Assembly (NCBI GenBank): GCA_016713535.1
Contig: JADJOY010000028.1
Span: 62,001-126,000 of the forward strand
Length of the DNA: 64,000 nt
Reading direction: 5' to 3'
From: JADJOY01 sp016713535 [NCBI: Deltaproteobacteria bacterium]
Lineage (GTDB): Bacteria > JADJOY01
The notes beneath the pieces are model-generated. The model made no database searches and was not told where the DNA came from. It saw only the letters and a program-made list of their open reading frames with translations. Position numbers and translations under genes: made by a program. This document shows positions 27,882 to 36,335 of the stretch, piece by piece (the first letter of the stretch is position 1; every line of letters starts with the position of its first letter).

Positions 27882-27982
27882 GCCATATTTGACACTACGC
27901 GTTCTCAGATGGCAACGTGGAAACACCCCCACGCGGATTCGACCGGCCCCCCGCAGGCCCCCTCCCAGCTACCCGGACCTCC
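27882..27982. promoter_or_regulatory. divergent TetR / lipoprotein promoter region
   Basis: This 101-bp gap holds a TTGACA at 27889-27894 pointing right, with only a weak -10 seventeen bases later, and the AT-rich stretch GCCATATTTGACAC. Likely location of the TetR operator; no clean palindrome is evident. Confidence 0.35.
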
Positions 27983-30664
27983 ATGAACCGATCGAAACCC
28001 GCCCGCCGACTCCTCCCGATCGCCGCGCTGCTCGGCTCCTTCACCGGCACCGCATGCGTCTCCGATCAACGTCCCGAAGCACCGGCAATCCTGCGCGACA
28101 CGTTCATGATCGACGACGACGTGCGCTTCACCCACCCGTACGTGCCCGGGCATCGCACGACGATCGACGGTCGCGTCGCGGCGCAGGTGCAGGGCTCCGG
28201 CGTGCTGAACGTCTACCTCTTCGCGCCGGAGAAGCTCGCGAGCCCGATCCTCACGGGACCGCCAGGACCGGAGCTGCTCGCCGACCCGACTCCGGTGCAG
28301 CTCACGTTCCCGCCCGAGATGGCCGGGATGACGAACGGCCACACGGCCCTCTGCGACGCACCCGGCCTCGGTCCGGACGGTACGTCCAACCCCTATCCCT
28401 GCGGGCCCGACTCGGCGCACGACTGCTACGACTTCAAGCTCGTCAACACGACCTCGGAGAGCATCGCCGGCGCCCAGTTCTGGGGCACGCCCATGCACGT
28501 CGAGGTCGCGAACCCGAAGACGGCGGAAGCGCACATCGTGGAGGCGCGCTTCGGCACGCCCGTGAAGGGCAGCTTCCTGCCGCTCACGAACGACTTCCCG
28601 GAGCTCTCGGTCACCTCCGACGGCCGTCTCCTGACCGGTCGCGCGGGCGGCGCCCCGCGCGCCTGGACCAACCCGGTGACCGGCGAGACGCTCGTCCGCC
28701 AGTACGAGCTCGGCTACTACCTGCTGCCCGAGGACGCCGAGCCATGCGACGTCACCAGATGGACGACCTACACGCCCATGTCCCACGCGCCGTTCGACCC
28801 GCGGATGAAGGGTCGCTACGGGCTCGCGGCGTATCCCTTCCGCGACACCGAGGGGAACCCGATCGAGGACGGAGAGGACATGGGCGGCACGTACCCGTGG
28901 GTCGATCGCGCCGGCAAAAACGTGTTCATCGCCGCCGTGCCCGGCCGCATCGCCGAGCAGTCGCAAGTGGTGTTCCCGCGCCGCTGCGTGACCGAGGGCT
29001 GTGAGCAGTACGGCGAGCAGACCGACTGGGACCGCGGCTTCATGGTGGCGGGGCTCTGGACGCACGGGAAGCTCGTCCATCTCGACGCGCTCATCAACAA
29101 CCTCGACTGGGCGGCGCCCGTCGATCCACTCGGGCACCACTGGGTGTCGCTCTACAGGGACGCCGAGGGTGCCGACGTCGAGGTGCGGATCGGCGGGGGA
29201 CGCGGCGGCCCGGGCCCGACCAGCCGGAGGCCGCCCGGCTTCTCGGGCAACGAGAACATCCTCGACTCGATGGAGCACCTGCACAACCACCAGGCGAAGG
29301 CGCGCACGGTGACCCCGCGCGACGTCGTGTGGGTGATGGGCACGGGGCTCGGCACCGACGAGATCGTCTTCGACGACTACCTCGACCCGAACGCCTTCAT
29401 CGTGTCGAACATGCAGGGGTCGATCACGCAGTTGCGTGACCCGAACGGTGCCACCTACAGCATTCCGAAGTACTGGAACGGTCAGGTGCGCGTCTTGCTC
29501 GCTCCGATCCGCCTGCTCGAGGAGCTCTACGTCCTCGTGCCGGACGCGGTCGAGGAGGTCCATCTCCAGAACGCGGCGACCTCGCTCGCCTGGAACGTGC
29601 CCACCTACGGGCTCGTTGCCGCCGGCACGGGGCGCGTCGAGCCGACGGCGATCGGCGGCATCAAGGGCAAGGGCTTCTGGCTCGACGGGCTCGACACCGT
29701 CACGTACGACGTCCCCGCGCAGACGCGCGTCATCGACGAGACCGACTGGTTCGTCGCCATCCACCTCGACTCGCGCGCGCCCGACGACGCGCCGCGCACC
29801 GTCGCGCGCTTCCCGGACGGCACCGAGATCGCCCTCGCCGGCCGCACCGTGCAGTACCTGGTGGGCGACGAGACCGTGCACGAGGTCGAGCTGCCCACCG
29901 GCGAGCCCGGCTCGGGCTGGTTCCACCTCGCCCTGCGACTCACGCTCGGGAACCGCCGGGTGACCCTGCTCCACGACGGCTACCCGCTCGACCGCTTCGA
30001 GGCCGACACGCCGCTGTTCACGATGGCCCCCGGCGCGTTCACGCTCGGCCGCTTGGGCGCCGAGCGCGCGGGCTTCGAGGGCTGGGTCGACGAGCTCAAG
30101 GTGCTCGCCCACGCCGTGAACCCCGAGGTCGCCTGCAACCACGCCTTCGGCACCCTGGTACGCGTCGACGACCACGACGGCTGGCGCGATGTCGCGGGTC
30201 GCTATCCGGCGTGGGCCCACGCCGAGGTCGCGGCGGCAGCCGGCGACGGAGCCGGCGGCACGAGCTCCGCGTGCTTCCACGACTACTCGGCCGATTACGC
30301 GGCCCACCTCCGCAACCGTCCGGCGGGCACGAGCGGCCTCCGCGAAGCGATCAACTTCCCCGAGGGCCCGCTGCGCGCCGGCGTGCCGCGCCCCGACTCC
30401 ACGTCGAACGCGTTCTGCCGCGACTGCCATCACGCGAGCGGTCAGGGCGGCCTGTCGATCGGGGCGCTCGCCCGCGACCCGAACACCCCGGCCGAGCTCG
30501 ATACGCGCCGCCAGCCGCTGCAGCCACCCCCTCGCGTCTTCGGCAACATTCCCGCGCACTGGGTCGCGCCGGGTGCCGGTCCGGGCAGCCCCGCAGAGGC
30601 GTTCCGAGCGCCGCCCGAGGGCGTGCTCGTCGATCCCTGGCTGCTCGAGGGCCCCCGCTCCTAA
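27983..30664 (+). CDS. large lipoprotein with LamG-like domain and one CxxCH haem motif
   Basis: An 893-residue protein from ATG 27983 (MNRSKPARRLLPIAALLGSFTGTAC), with a lipobox Cys at about residue 25. Residues up to ~400 are rich in Trp, Tyr and Pro with no known fold. Around residues 575-705 a stretch resembles LamG/concanavalin domains (DDAPRTVARFPDGTEIALAG, WFHLALRLTLGNRRVTLLHDGY, LGRLGAERAGFEGWVDELKVL). Near residue 812 a single C-R-D-C-H motif would bind one covalent haem; Met or His ligands could come from the tail. Possibly an extracellular sugar- or polymer-binding redox protein. Nothing in the family gives an enzyme activity, so function is unknown. Confidence 0.75.
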   Translation: MNRSKPARRLLPIAALLGSFTGTACVSDQRPEAPAILRDTFMIDDDVRFTHPYVPGHRTTIDGRVAAQVQGSGVLNVYLFAPEKLASPILTGPPGPELLADPTPVQLTFPPEMAGMTNGHTALCDAPGLGPDGTSNPYPCGPDSAHDCYDFKLVNTTSESIAGAQFWGTPMHVEVANPKTAEAHIVEARFGTPVKGSFLPLTNDFPELSVTSDGRLLTGRAGGAPRAWTNPVTGETLVRQYELGYYLLPEDAEPCDVTRWTTYTPMSHAPFDPRMKGRYGLAAYPFRDTEGNPIEDGEDMGGTYPWVDRAGKNVFIAAVPGRIAEQSQVVFPRRCVTEGCEQYGEQTDWDRGFMVAGLWTHGKLVHLDALINNLDWAAPVDPLGHHWVSLYRDAEGADVEVRIGGGRGGPGPTSRRPPGFSGNENILDSMEHLHNHQAKARTVTPRDVVWVMGTGLGTDEIVFDDYLDPNAFIVSNMQGSITQLRDPNGATYSIPKYWNGQVRVLLAPIRLLEELYVLVPDAVEEVHLQNAATSLAWNVPTYGLVAAGTGRVEPTAIGGIKGKGFWLDGLDTVTYDVPAQTRVIDETDWFVAIHLDSRAPDDAPRTVARFPDGTEIALAGRTVQYLVGDETVHEVELPTGEPGSGWFHLALRLTLGNRRVTLLHDGYPLDRFEADTPLFTMAPGAFTLGRLGAERAGFEGWVDELKVLAHAVNPEVACNHAFGTLVRVDDHDGWRDVAGRYPAWAHAEVAAAAGDGAGGTSSACFHDYSADYAAHLRNRPAGTSGLREAINFPEGPLRAGVPRPDSTSNAFCRDCHHASGQGGLSIGALARDPNTPAELDTRRQPLQPPPRVFGNIPAHWVAPGAGPGSPAEAFRAPPEGVLVDPWLLEGPRS

Positions 30665-30780
30665 ATGGGCCACCACGATCTGGATCGCCCTTGCGCCGAA
30701 CGGGCTGGAGGGCGGCGCTTCGTCGCCGCCGAAGCCGATGGGACGCCGAGACCGGTCGCTACGAATCGTGACGTTGCATA
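30664..30780. repeat. 117-bp dispersed repeat, copy A
   Basis: Begins at the lipoprotein stop codon (AATGGGCCACC) and ends at GTGACGTTGCATA. Its centre is a hairpin, GGCGGCG-CTTCGT-CGCCGCC, inside GGGCTGGAGGGC. A copy with about four differences lies at 58626-58741. Too short for a transposase; it resembles a MITE- or REP-type element. Confidence 0.8.
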
Positions 30781-31182
30781 GAGCGCACGTCCGCGATCGC
30801 GAAGCCTCGGGGCCACGAGCGACGTCACGCGCACCATGCCGCCGCAGCGACGAGCTGTGCCGTCGCGGGGTCCGGCACATGGATCCAGCGAAACGCGGCC
30901 CTCGAGCGGATCGCCGAGGTCGGTCGACAGGAGTGGGATCAAGAGTCCGGCTACCGACAGCAGCCCGAGTCGAAAGCTGCATCGGTCGGTACAGGCACGT
31001 GCTCGGAGACGGGCTTCGAGCCCGGGATCGGGCCTCTCGGGAACGCGAAGCGCTGATCGGGTGTCAGGTGTTGAACCGGATGGCAGCGCCCGGGAGGGCG
31101 AGGTCCCGGTGAGTCGCGGCGTGAGCCTTCCACCGAGGAAGGCCGTCGACCGACCTGGTCGCGCTTCATGCAACAATGCCCC
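30781..31182. other. intergenic gap, no clear gene
   Basis: About 400 bp between the repeat and the GDSL hydrolase gene. Short frames exist on both strands but show no recognisable protein. The hydrolase promoter probably lies at its right end; no strong consensus seen. Confidence 0.4.
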
Positions 31183-32502
31183 ATGATTCGGCGTGCGCCG
31201 CCGCAAAGCTCACCGTGGGCCGGACGGTGGCTCGCCCTCTCACTCGCGGTGACCGCGCTGCTCGCGCACGGGGCCTGTGGCGACGACTCCTCGGGCGCGT
31301 CGGGGGATCGCTGGGTCTCGGCGTGGCAAGCGCCACCCTCGGATGCGGCGATGCCCGTCGACATGCGGCTCCGCCCGCTGTTCGCGGGCGGGGCGCAGAC
31401 CTTTCGATCCGTGATCTCGCCGCTCGGCTCCGGCCAGACGATCCGGCTCCATCTCTCGAATCGTTTCGGTCGCAACCCGATCACGTTCTCGGCGGTTCGC
31501 ATCGCTCGCCAGACCAGCGGCGCCGCGATCGACGGGCGCAGCAACGTGCGGGTTCGGTTCGGGGGCACCGAGACCGTCACGATTCCCGCCGGAGCAGACG
31601 TCGTCAGCGATCCGCTGCGCTTCGCGTTCCGGAGCTTCGAGCATCTTTCGGTCAGCCTCGCCACGCCCGACGCGCCGGCCGTGCCGACGCACCACTTGCA
31701 GGCCCGACAGCACAGCTACGCGACCGATCCGGACGCGGGCGACCACACGGCGGACGTCGACGAGACCTCCTTCACGCAGGCGGTCATCCTGCGTCCGTTC
31801 GTCACCGGGCTCGACACCCTGGCGTCCGAGTCGACGTCGGTGGTCGTGACCCTCGGCGACTCGCTCACGGACGGTGTGCAGGGAACGCCCTACCTGATCG
31901 AGGACCCCGAAACACTCGACCTCGATCAGCGTTATCCGGACTTCCTTCGCCGTCGGCTCGAGGCGGCGGACTTGCCCGTGTTCGTCTCCAACGCGGGAAT
32001 CGGCGGCAATCAGGTGGTGCACGACAGCGTGCTGACTCCCTCGGAGGCCGCGCTCCATCGCGTCGAGCCCGACGTCCTCGACCAGGCCGGGGTCACGGAC
32101 GTGATCTTCTGGGAAGGCATCAACGACATCGGGATCTCCGGGATCGACGCAGCGGAGCTCACCGACGGGTACGCGCAGCTCATCGGGAAGCTCCACGCCC
32201 AGGGCCTCCACGTCGTCCAGATGACGCTCACCCCGTCTGGCACGGCGACCCTGAAATCGTACTCGTCACCGGAAGCGAGCGCCGTGCGCCGCGCCGTCAA
32301 CGACTGGATCCGCACCGAGAGCTCCGCGGACGCCATCATCGACCTGGATGCAATCGTGCAGGACCCGGCGAATCCCGACCGGATCGACCCTGCCTACGAC
32401 GGCGGCGACGGCTTGCACTTCAACTCCGCGGGCTACCAGCGCATCGCCGAGGCGATCGACCTGACCTCACTCGGCGCGCGTCGCTTCACGGCGCGGGACT
32501 GA
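31183..32502 (+). CDS. SGNH/GDSL-family hydrolase lipoprotein
   Basis: A 439-residue secreted esterase. ATG 31183 (MIRRAPPQSSPWAGR) is chosen over 31168; the following hydrophobic stretch ends in LAHGACGD, a lipobox. Residues ~40-200 form a beta domain (QTIRLHLSNRFGRNPITFSAVRIA) often seen before GDSL domains. Catalytic blocks: Ser in VTLGDSLTDG, Gly in NAGIGGNQ, Asn in WEGINDIG, and Asp/His in GDGLHFNSAGYQ. Family members cleave acyl or acetyl groups from polysaccharides or lipids. It stands alone, so its substrate cannot be inferred. Confidence 0.88.
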   Translation: MIRRAPPQSSPWAGRWLALSLAVTALLAHGACGDDSSGASGDRWVSAWQAPPSDAAMPVDMRLRPLFAGGAQTFRSVISPLGSGQTIRLHLSNRFGRNPITFSAVRIARQTSGAAIDGRSNVRVRFGGTETVTIPAGADVVSDPLRFAFRSFEHLSVSLATPDAPAVPTHHLQARQHSYATDPDAGDHTADVDETSFTQAVILRPFVTGLDTLASESTSVVVTLGDSLTDGVQGTPYLIEDPETLDLDQRYPDFLRRRLEAADLPVFVSNAGIGGNQVVHDSVLTPSEAALHRVEPDVLDQAGVTDVIFWEGINDIGISGIDAAELTDGYAQLIGKLHAQGLHVVQMTLTPSGTATLKSYSSPEASAVRRAVNDWIRTESSADAIIDLDAIVQDPANPDRIDPAYDGGDGLHFNSAGYQRIAEAIDLTSLGARRFTARD

Positions 32503-32915
32503 GCCAGTTCCGCACCGAAGGATGGTCTTCCAGGATCCTACGCACGGGTCCATTCCCACCCGCGCTCGCCGTCGCGGCGTGCTCCACGGCGGCCTCACCA
32601 AAGCGCCCCGTCGAGCCGATCCACGAGACGTTCGATCTCGATCCATGCCCGCACGTCCGGCAGGGCCACAAGGTCGTCCAGGGTGGCAGGCGTTCTGGCG
32701 GGTGACTTCGGCACGCTCGGGCCGACGTAGCCCGGCGTGCTGGCGAACCACGCCCACGTTTCGCCAACATTCCGCGCCCACGCCACCACTGCCAGGGCAC
32801 CGACGGGCTCCAAATCCTCCCGGGGACACCCGTACAGCCACATGTGGCTGGAGTGCGACGCGCGACGCCGGATCGCCTCGCTCGGGAAGCGCGGTGAGAT
32901 GTTACGATCCGCGCC
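32503..32915. other. intergenic gap with a tRNA-Glu 3'-end copy and a possible reverse relic
   Basis: On the lower strand, codons between about 32600 and 32800 read smoothly (TLDDLVALPDVRAWIEIERLVDRLDGALW, shortened here) but have no clear start; perhaps a protein remnant. A 22-bp near-copy of the tRNA-Glu 3' end lies at 32809-32830. Confidence 0.4.
32809..32830 (+). repeat. partial tRNA-Glu 3'-end copy (possible att scar)
   Basis: Matches the T-loop and acceptor end of the tRNA at 11616-11637 in 20 of 22 positions (differences at 11617 and 11628). The rest of a tRNA is absent. Such fragments are left by integration into tRNA genes. Confidence 0.5.
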
Positions 32916-33383
32916 GTGGATCTCGACCAGACCCTGGCCGTGCTGGCCGAGTTCCAACGAGCAGGGGTCCACTACAAGATCGTCGGAGGCGTTGCTCTCA
33001 ACCTCCACGGATTGCCGCGGGCCACCAAGGATCTGGACGTCGTCGTTGCGCCGACCGAGGACAACGTCGCGCGATTGCGTGCGGCCCTTCATGCCGTGTT
33101 CGACGATCCGACCATCGACGAGATCACCGCCGTAGACCTCGCAGGGGACTACCCCGCCATCCAGTACGTGCCCCCGACGGGGGAGTTCCACATCGACATC
33201 CTCGCACGCCTCGGCGATGCGTTTGGCTACGACGACATCGAGATCGAGCAACGGCAACTGGAGGGGCTCACCCTCCCCGTCGCCACGCCCAGGATGCTCT
33301 ACCGGATGAAACGAGACACGGTTCGCTTGCAGGACAAGGCCGACGCCGAGCGCCTCCGCAAGCGGTTCGACATCGAGGAGTGA
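32916..33383 (+). CDS. nucleotidyltransferase (AbiEii/DUF6036-like)
   Basis: A 155-residue protein from GTG 32916. It contains the nucleotidyltransferase core: VGGVALNLHGLPRATKDLDVVV carries the G-G and D-x-D pattern. FHIDILARLGDAF follows, then the KRDTVRLQDKADAERL tail typical of AbiEii-type toxins and minimal nucleotidyltransferases. The partner gene starts two bases after its stop. Such pairs act as toxin-antitoxin or abortive-infection modules, but some are housekeeping; activity here is not known. It follows a tRNA-fragment scar, in keeping with an acquired region. Confidence 0.7.
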   Translation: MDLDQTLAVLAEFQRAGVHYKIVGGVALNLHGLPRATKDLDVVVAPTEDNVARLRAALHAVFDDPTIDEITAVDLAGDYPAIQYVPPTGEFHIDILARLGDAFGYDDIEIEQRQLEGLTLPVATPRMLYRMKRDTVRLQDKADAERLRKRFDIEE

Positions 33384-33385
33384 TC

Positions 33386-33868
33386 GTGCCGGTCCGCCGC
33401 TTCCATTCGGTCGAGGAGATGGAGAGCGCCGTATGGCTCGCGGCGGACGACCCCCGCCTGGCGCGGACGATCGCCCAGGTATGGGCCAGTGCGAGGCGGA
33501 TGGCACCCCGACGGTTCCCAGCGGGCGTGTACAAGCACGCGTCGATCGAGGACCTCAACCGTCTCGAGACCGAGTGGGGTCCCGAGAAATCCAGGGCACC
33601 TCCCGGACGTGAGCCGGCAACACCGGCGAGGCTCGACTCGGATCGGCCGTCCGACACCGATCAACGTGCCAGATCGACCCGAAGCGCCGCGAAGCCCTGC
33701 AGCCATGCCAGGAGGGTGTTCAGACTCCGGATGGTCGGGGACACCATTCCGAAGTATTTGGACTCTCGTCCCTCGCGTCCCACGAGCGGACGTTCGCTCC
33801 GGAACGCTACGGGTCGGGCGTGCTCCGTAACAGAGAGCGGTGGTCCGGTCAGTGCGCCTGCGCGATGA
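33386..33868 (+). CDS. partner of the nucleotidyltransferase, C-terminus doubtful
   Basis: Begins at GTG 33386, two bases after the nucleotidyltransferase stop. The first ~68 residues (RRFHSVEEMESAVWLAADDPRLARTIAQVWASARRM, then RRFPAGVYKHASIEDLNRLETEW, shortened here) match small partners commonly paired with such enzymes. Those normally end near that Trp. Beyond it the frame stays open to 33868, but the sequence looks non-coding, so an indel or deletion probably removed the true stop. Expected natural length about 70 residues. Confidence 0.5.
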   Translation: MPVRRFHSVEEMESAVWLAADDPRLARTIAQVWASARRMAPRRFPAGVYKHASIEDLNRLETEWGPEKSRAPPGREPATPARLDSDRPSDTDQRARSTRSAAKPCSHARRVFRLRMVGDTIPKYLDSRPSRPTSGRSLRNATGRACSVTESGGPVSAPAR

Positions 33869-33910
33869 GCCTGACCAAGCTCGGATCGGCTCTGCACGAG
33901 TTCGGTTCGT

Positions 33911-34132
33911 GGGTCGTTCCAACCGCAGGCCGTGCGGCACGAAGGACTCCAGGTCCCGGTCGAACGAGGCCAACGTAGCGCCACGGGAGATCGCAACGGC
34001 CGCGAGGTACGCGTCGTCCACCGAGCTCCGGCGCGACCTTCGTGACCCCTTCACGAGATCGATGAGACGCTCCTCGCTCCTCGGTGGAACTGCCGGCTCC
34101 ACGGACGCGAGGGATGCTACGGCGAGTGGTAC
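33911..34132 (-). pseudogene. VapC-like PIN-domain toxin, C-terminal fragment
   Basis: The lower strand encodes PPRSEERLIDLVKGSRRSRR, then SVDDAYLAAVAISRGATLASFDRDLESF, then VPHGLRLERP. This is the second half of a PIN ribonuclease, with the DAYLAA and TLASFDRD motifs holding two acidic metal ligands. The N-terminal half with the first Asp is missing; sequence before it belongs to the end of the repeat-protein gene. No VapB antitoxin is seen. Confidence 0.65.
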
Positions 34133-35391
34133 GTACCGGCGGCCCACGAGGAGGTGGAGTCGGGCGTGTTCACCTGGGCGCCGCCGCTCACCGTCGACGC
34201 GTACCAATCGGCTTCGTTCAGCTCGCCTCCGCTCACGGTCGCGTGGTCGGCGCTCGCGGTGTTGTCGAGTCCGCCGCTCACCGACGACCAATCGCCGCTC
34301 GCGAGGTTCTCGTACCCCCCTGAGACGGTCGCCCACTGCCCGGTCACGTTGTTGTGGTAACCGCCCACCACGGTCGCGAAGGCGCCGGTGGCGGTGTTCG
34401 CGTCACCGTTGAACATCGCGACGTCGCCGCTTCCGACGTTCTCGTTCCCGCCGCAGATCAACGCGCCGTCCTGCGCCTGGTTGCTCGATCCGCCAACGGC
34501 TAACGAGCCCTCGCCGCTCGCGATGCTACCGAGCGATGCGACAACGGTGGCGCCCGCGCCGCTCGCTTCGCTTCCGATCCCGGCGACGACCAACGAGGCC
34601 CTCGCCGCTCGCGGGGTGCTGCCGAGTGACGCGACGACCGCGGCGCCGGGGCCGCTCGCAGTGCTTCCCGCACCGCCCACGGCCAACGCGCCTTCGCCGC
34701 TCGCGAGGGTACCGAGCGATGCGACCGTGGTGGCGCCGGTGCCGCTCGCTTCACTTCCGGTCCCGCCGACGACCAACGAGCCCTCGCCGTTCGCGGTGCT
34801 ACCGAGTGACGCGATGACCGCGGCGCCGGTGCCGCTCGCGGTGCTTCCGGTCCCGCCGACCACCACGGAATAGGACGCCGCGAACGGATCGCCGCTCGAG
34901 CTCGTCGCGGTGTTGTAGGAGCCTCCGGTCGCGGTGGTGAAGTTGGCCCGGGCCTCGTTCGCCCAGCCTCCGAGCACCATCGACGACCCGCCCACGGCCT
35001 GTCCGTATTGCCCGCCGGTCACGTTGGCATAGGGGCCCGTCGATCGGTTCAGCCGACCGCCCAGCACGTTCGCGCTCGGGCCGGCCACTGCGTTCTGGAA
35101 GCCGGTCACCACGCCGCCGCTGCTCGTATAGCTGTGTTCGTCGCCCACCACGAGGTTGTGGGATCCGGTCTTCCCCTTGGGGAACCCGTCCACCGTGTTC
35201 GGTGCGTCGTACCCGATGATGACGTTCCCGAGCCCGTTGACCGTCGACGTCGAGCCCGAACCGTTCCGCACCACGAGGTTGCAGCCGTCGATCACGAAGT
35301 CGTTGCCCACCACCTTGGCCGTACACGCGGCGACCGCGGCCGACTCGCTCACCAGCGCCAACGCCAGCGCTCCCCCGAGAATCGCTTTCAT
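34117..35391 (-). CDS. secreted YadA-head-like repeat protein
   Basis: A 424-residue exported protein from ATG 35391 (MKAILGGALALALVSESAAVA). After a short domain with two Cys it is built from repeats of the type 'A(S/T)G..A.V.GG..N.A.G', the left-handed roll seen in trimeric autotransporter heads: YANVTGGQYGQAVGG, FATVVGGYHNNVTGQ, WATVSGGYENLASGDW. Four 30-residue copies in the middle form a DNA tandem repeat. There is no coiled-coil stalk or C-terminal membrane anchor, so it is secreted rather than displayed by type V export. Probably an adhesin- or matrix-like protein; role unknown. Confidence 0.75.
   Translation of the reverse strand: MKAILGGALALALVSESAAVAACTAKVVGNDFVIDGCNLVVRNGSGSTSTVNGLGNVIIGYDAPNTVDGFPKGKTGSHNLVVGDEHSYTSSGGVVTGFQNAVAGPSANVLGGRLNRSTGPYANVTGGQYGQAVGGSSMVLGGWANEARANFTTATGGSYNTATSSSGDPFAASYSVVVGGTGSTASGTGAAVIASLGSTANGEGSLVVGGTGSEASGTGATTVASLGTLASGEGALAVGGAGSTASGPGAAVVASLGSTPRAARASLVVAGIGSEASGAGATVVASLGSIASGEGSLAVGGSSNQAQDGALICGGNENVGSGDVAMFNGDANTATGAFATVVGGYHNNVTGQWATVSGGYENLASGDWSSVSGGLDNTASADHATVSGGELNEADWYASTVSGGAQVNTPDSTSSWAAGTYHSP
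34489..34848 (-). repeat. four tandem 90-bp coding repeats
   Basis: Each unit encodes about 30 residues of the pattern GSTASGTGAAV-ASLGS-A-GEGSLVVGG. Units 1, 2 and 4 are 30 residues; unit 3 is 31 and reads STPRAARASLV where the others have STASGEGSLV, which implies two small insertions that restore frame. Confidence 0.85.
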
Positions 35392-35852
35392 CGAAGCACT
35401 CCCTTTCGCCACGAGGGAATCCCGTGGGCCAAGCGGGACGTTACGTACAGCCGCGCGCGCCTCGCAATCCGCGGGACTTCCGCCTGCCTCCCCGCGCCCG
35501 GCACGTCGCACACCGCCCGTCGGTGCCCTCGTCTGGCACGACGTCGAGCCACCGTGCCGACGTCATGGCGTCTCCCAGCGCAGCCGGTGCGCGACCAACG
35601 AACCGCGTCGGCTGGGGTTTGTACGTTGTTCACGACGTGCAACTCTTGCGTCGGGGTCCCTCGGCCGCGGGGATGCCGGCCCCGATTTCTCAATGGTTTC
35701 CATCATCCAAGTCTGGGTGCGACCCGAGAGCCGCTGGCGTGTGTCTTGCTCTGGGGTAGTCCGAGCGCCGACGAACGGCACTGTTCACACTGACCGTGAC
35801 GCGGATCGGACGCCACGGAACCGTGGCCGGCAACGGCCCAAGGGAGACACAC
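35392..35852. promoter_or_regulatory. divergent intergenic region
   Basis: 461 bp between the leftward repeat protein and the rightward small lipoprotein. It must hold both promoters. A clear Shine-Dalgarno (AGGGAG, about 35840) serves the lipoprotein; on the other side GGGAGTG precedes ATG 35391. No other gene seen. Confidence 0.45.
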
Positions 35853-36335
35853 ATGAAGTGGAGCAACTGGGGCACGGCCCTTCCTCTCGTTGTCGCGGCG
35901 TTTGGCTTCGCGGGTTGTGGAGACACCAAGGACCGATTCGGACCAGACGTGAACTTCACGATCAAGGAGGAGCTCGCCAACCAGACGTTCATCTACAACT
36001 TCACCGAAGGGGAGGTACGCATCCGGTACTTCGCCGACGTGGACTCGGTCGTCGGTGTGTCCGTGTCGTCAGACAACGCCTTCTGCGTGGGCATCGTGGG
36101 AACCCCCATCGGCGCAGACAAGTTCCAGATCCTCGGAGCTGCGGCCGATTCCAACAACAACGGCAACTTCCTCGATGAAACGCTCGTTCCCGTGACGCGC
36201 GACTCGACCGGCACCTTCGAGAGCAACGCCGACAAGCTCCTGATCGACATGGAGGCCGTGGTAGCGGGTGTGCCGATTCACTTCGGCGATCGCGGCGACT
36301 TCGTGCGGACCGAAGAGCCCAATCCGCACTGCTGA
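35853..36335 (+). CDS. small lipoprotein of unknown function
   Basis: 160 residues from ATG 35853, chosen because AGGGAG lies seven bases upstream. The signal ends AAFGFAGCGD, a lipobox. The mature part (VNFTIKEELANQTFIYNFTEGEV ... ADSNNNGNFLDETLV, shortened) is beta-rich, with an Asp/Asn loop that could bind calcium. It ends with a Cys. No family recognised; no co-transcribed neighbour. Confidence 0.7.
   Translation: MKWSNWGTALPLVVAAFGFAGCGDTKDRFGPDVNFTIKEELANQTFIYNFTEGEVRIRYFADVDSVVGVSVSSDNAFCVGIVGTPIGADKFQILGAAADSNNNGNFLDETLVPVTRDSTGTFESNADKLLIDMEAVVAGVPIHFGDRGDFVRTEEPNPHC

Noticed and set aside
27905-30982. Very long open frame on the lower strand (over 1,000 codons)
   Set aside because: Antisense to the haem lipoprotein, Arg/His/Val-rich, no domain; a by-product of GC-rich third positions.
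33737-33746. GGGGACACCA as a third att site
   Set aside because: Only ten bases; too short to separate from chance or a REP-type motif.
34489-34848. Regular repeats considered as a CRISPR array
   Set aside because: Units are contiguous 90-bp in-frame coding repeats with no spacers and no cas genes nearby.
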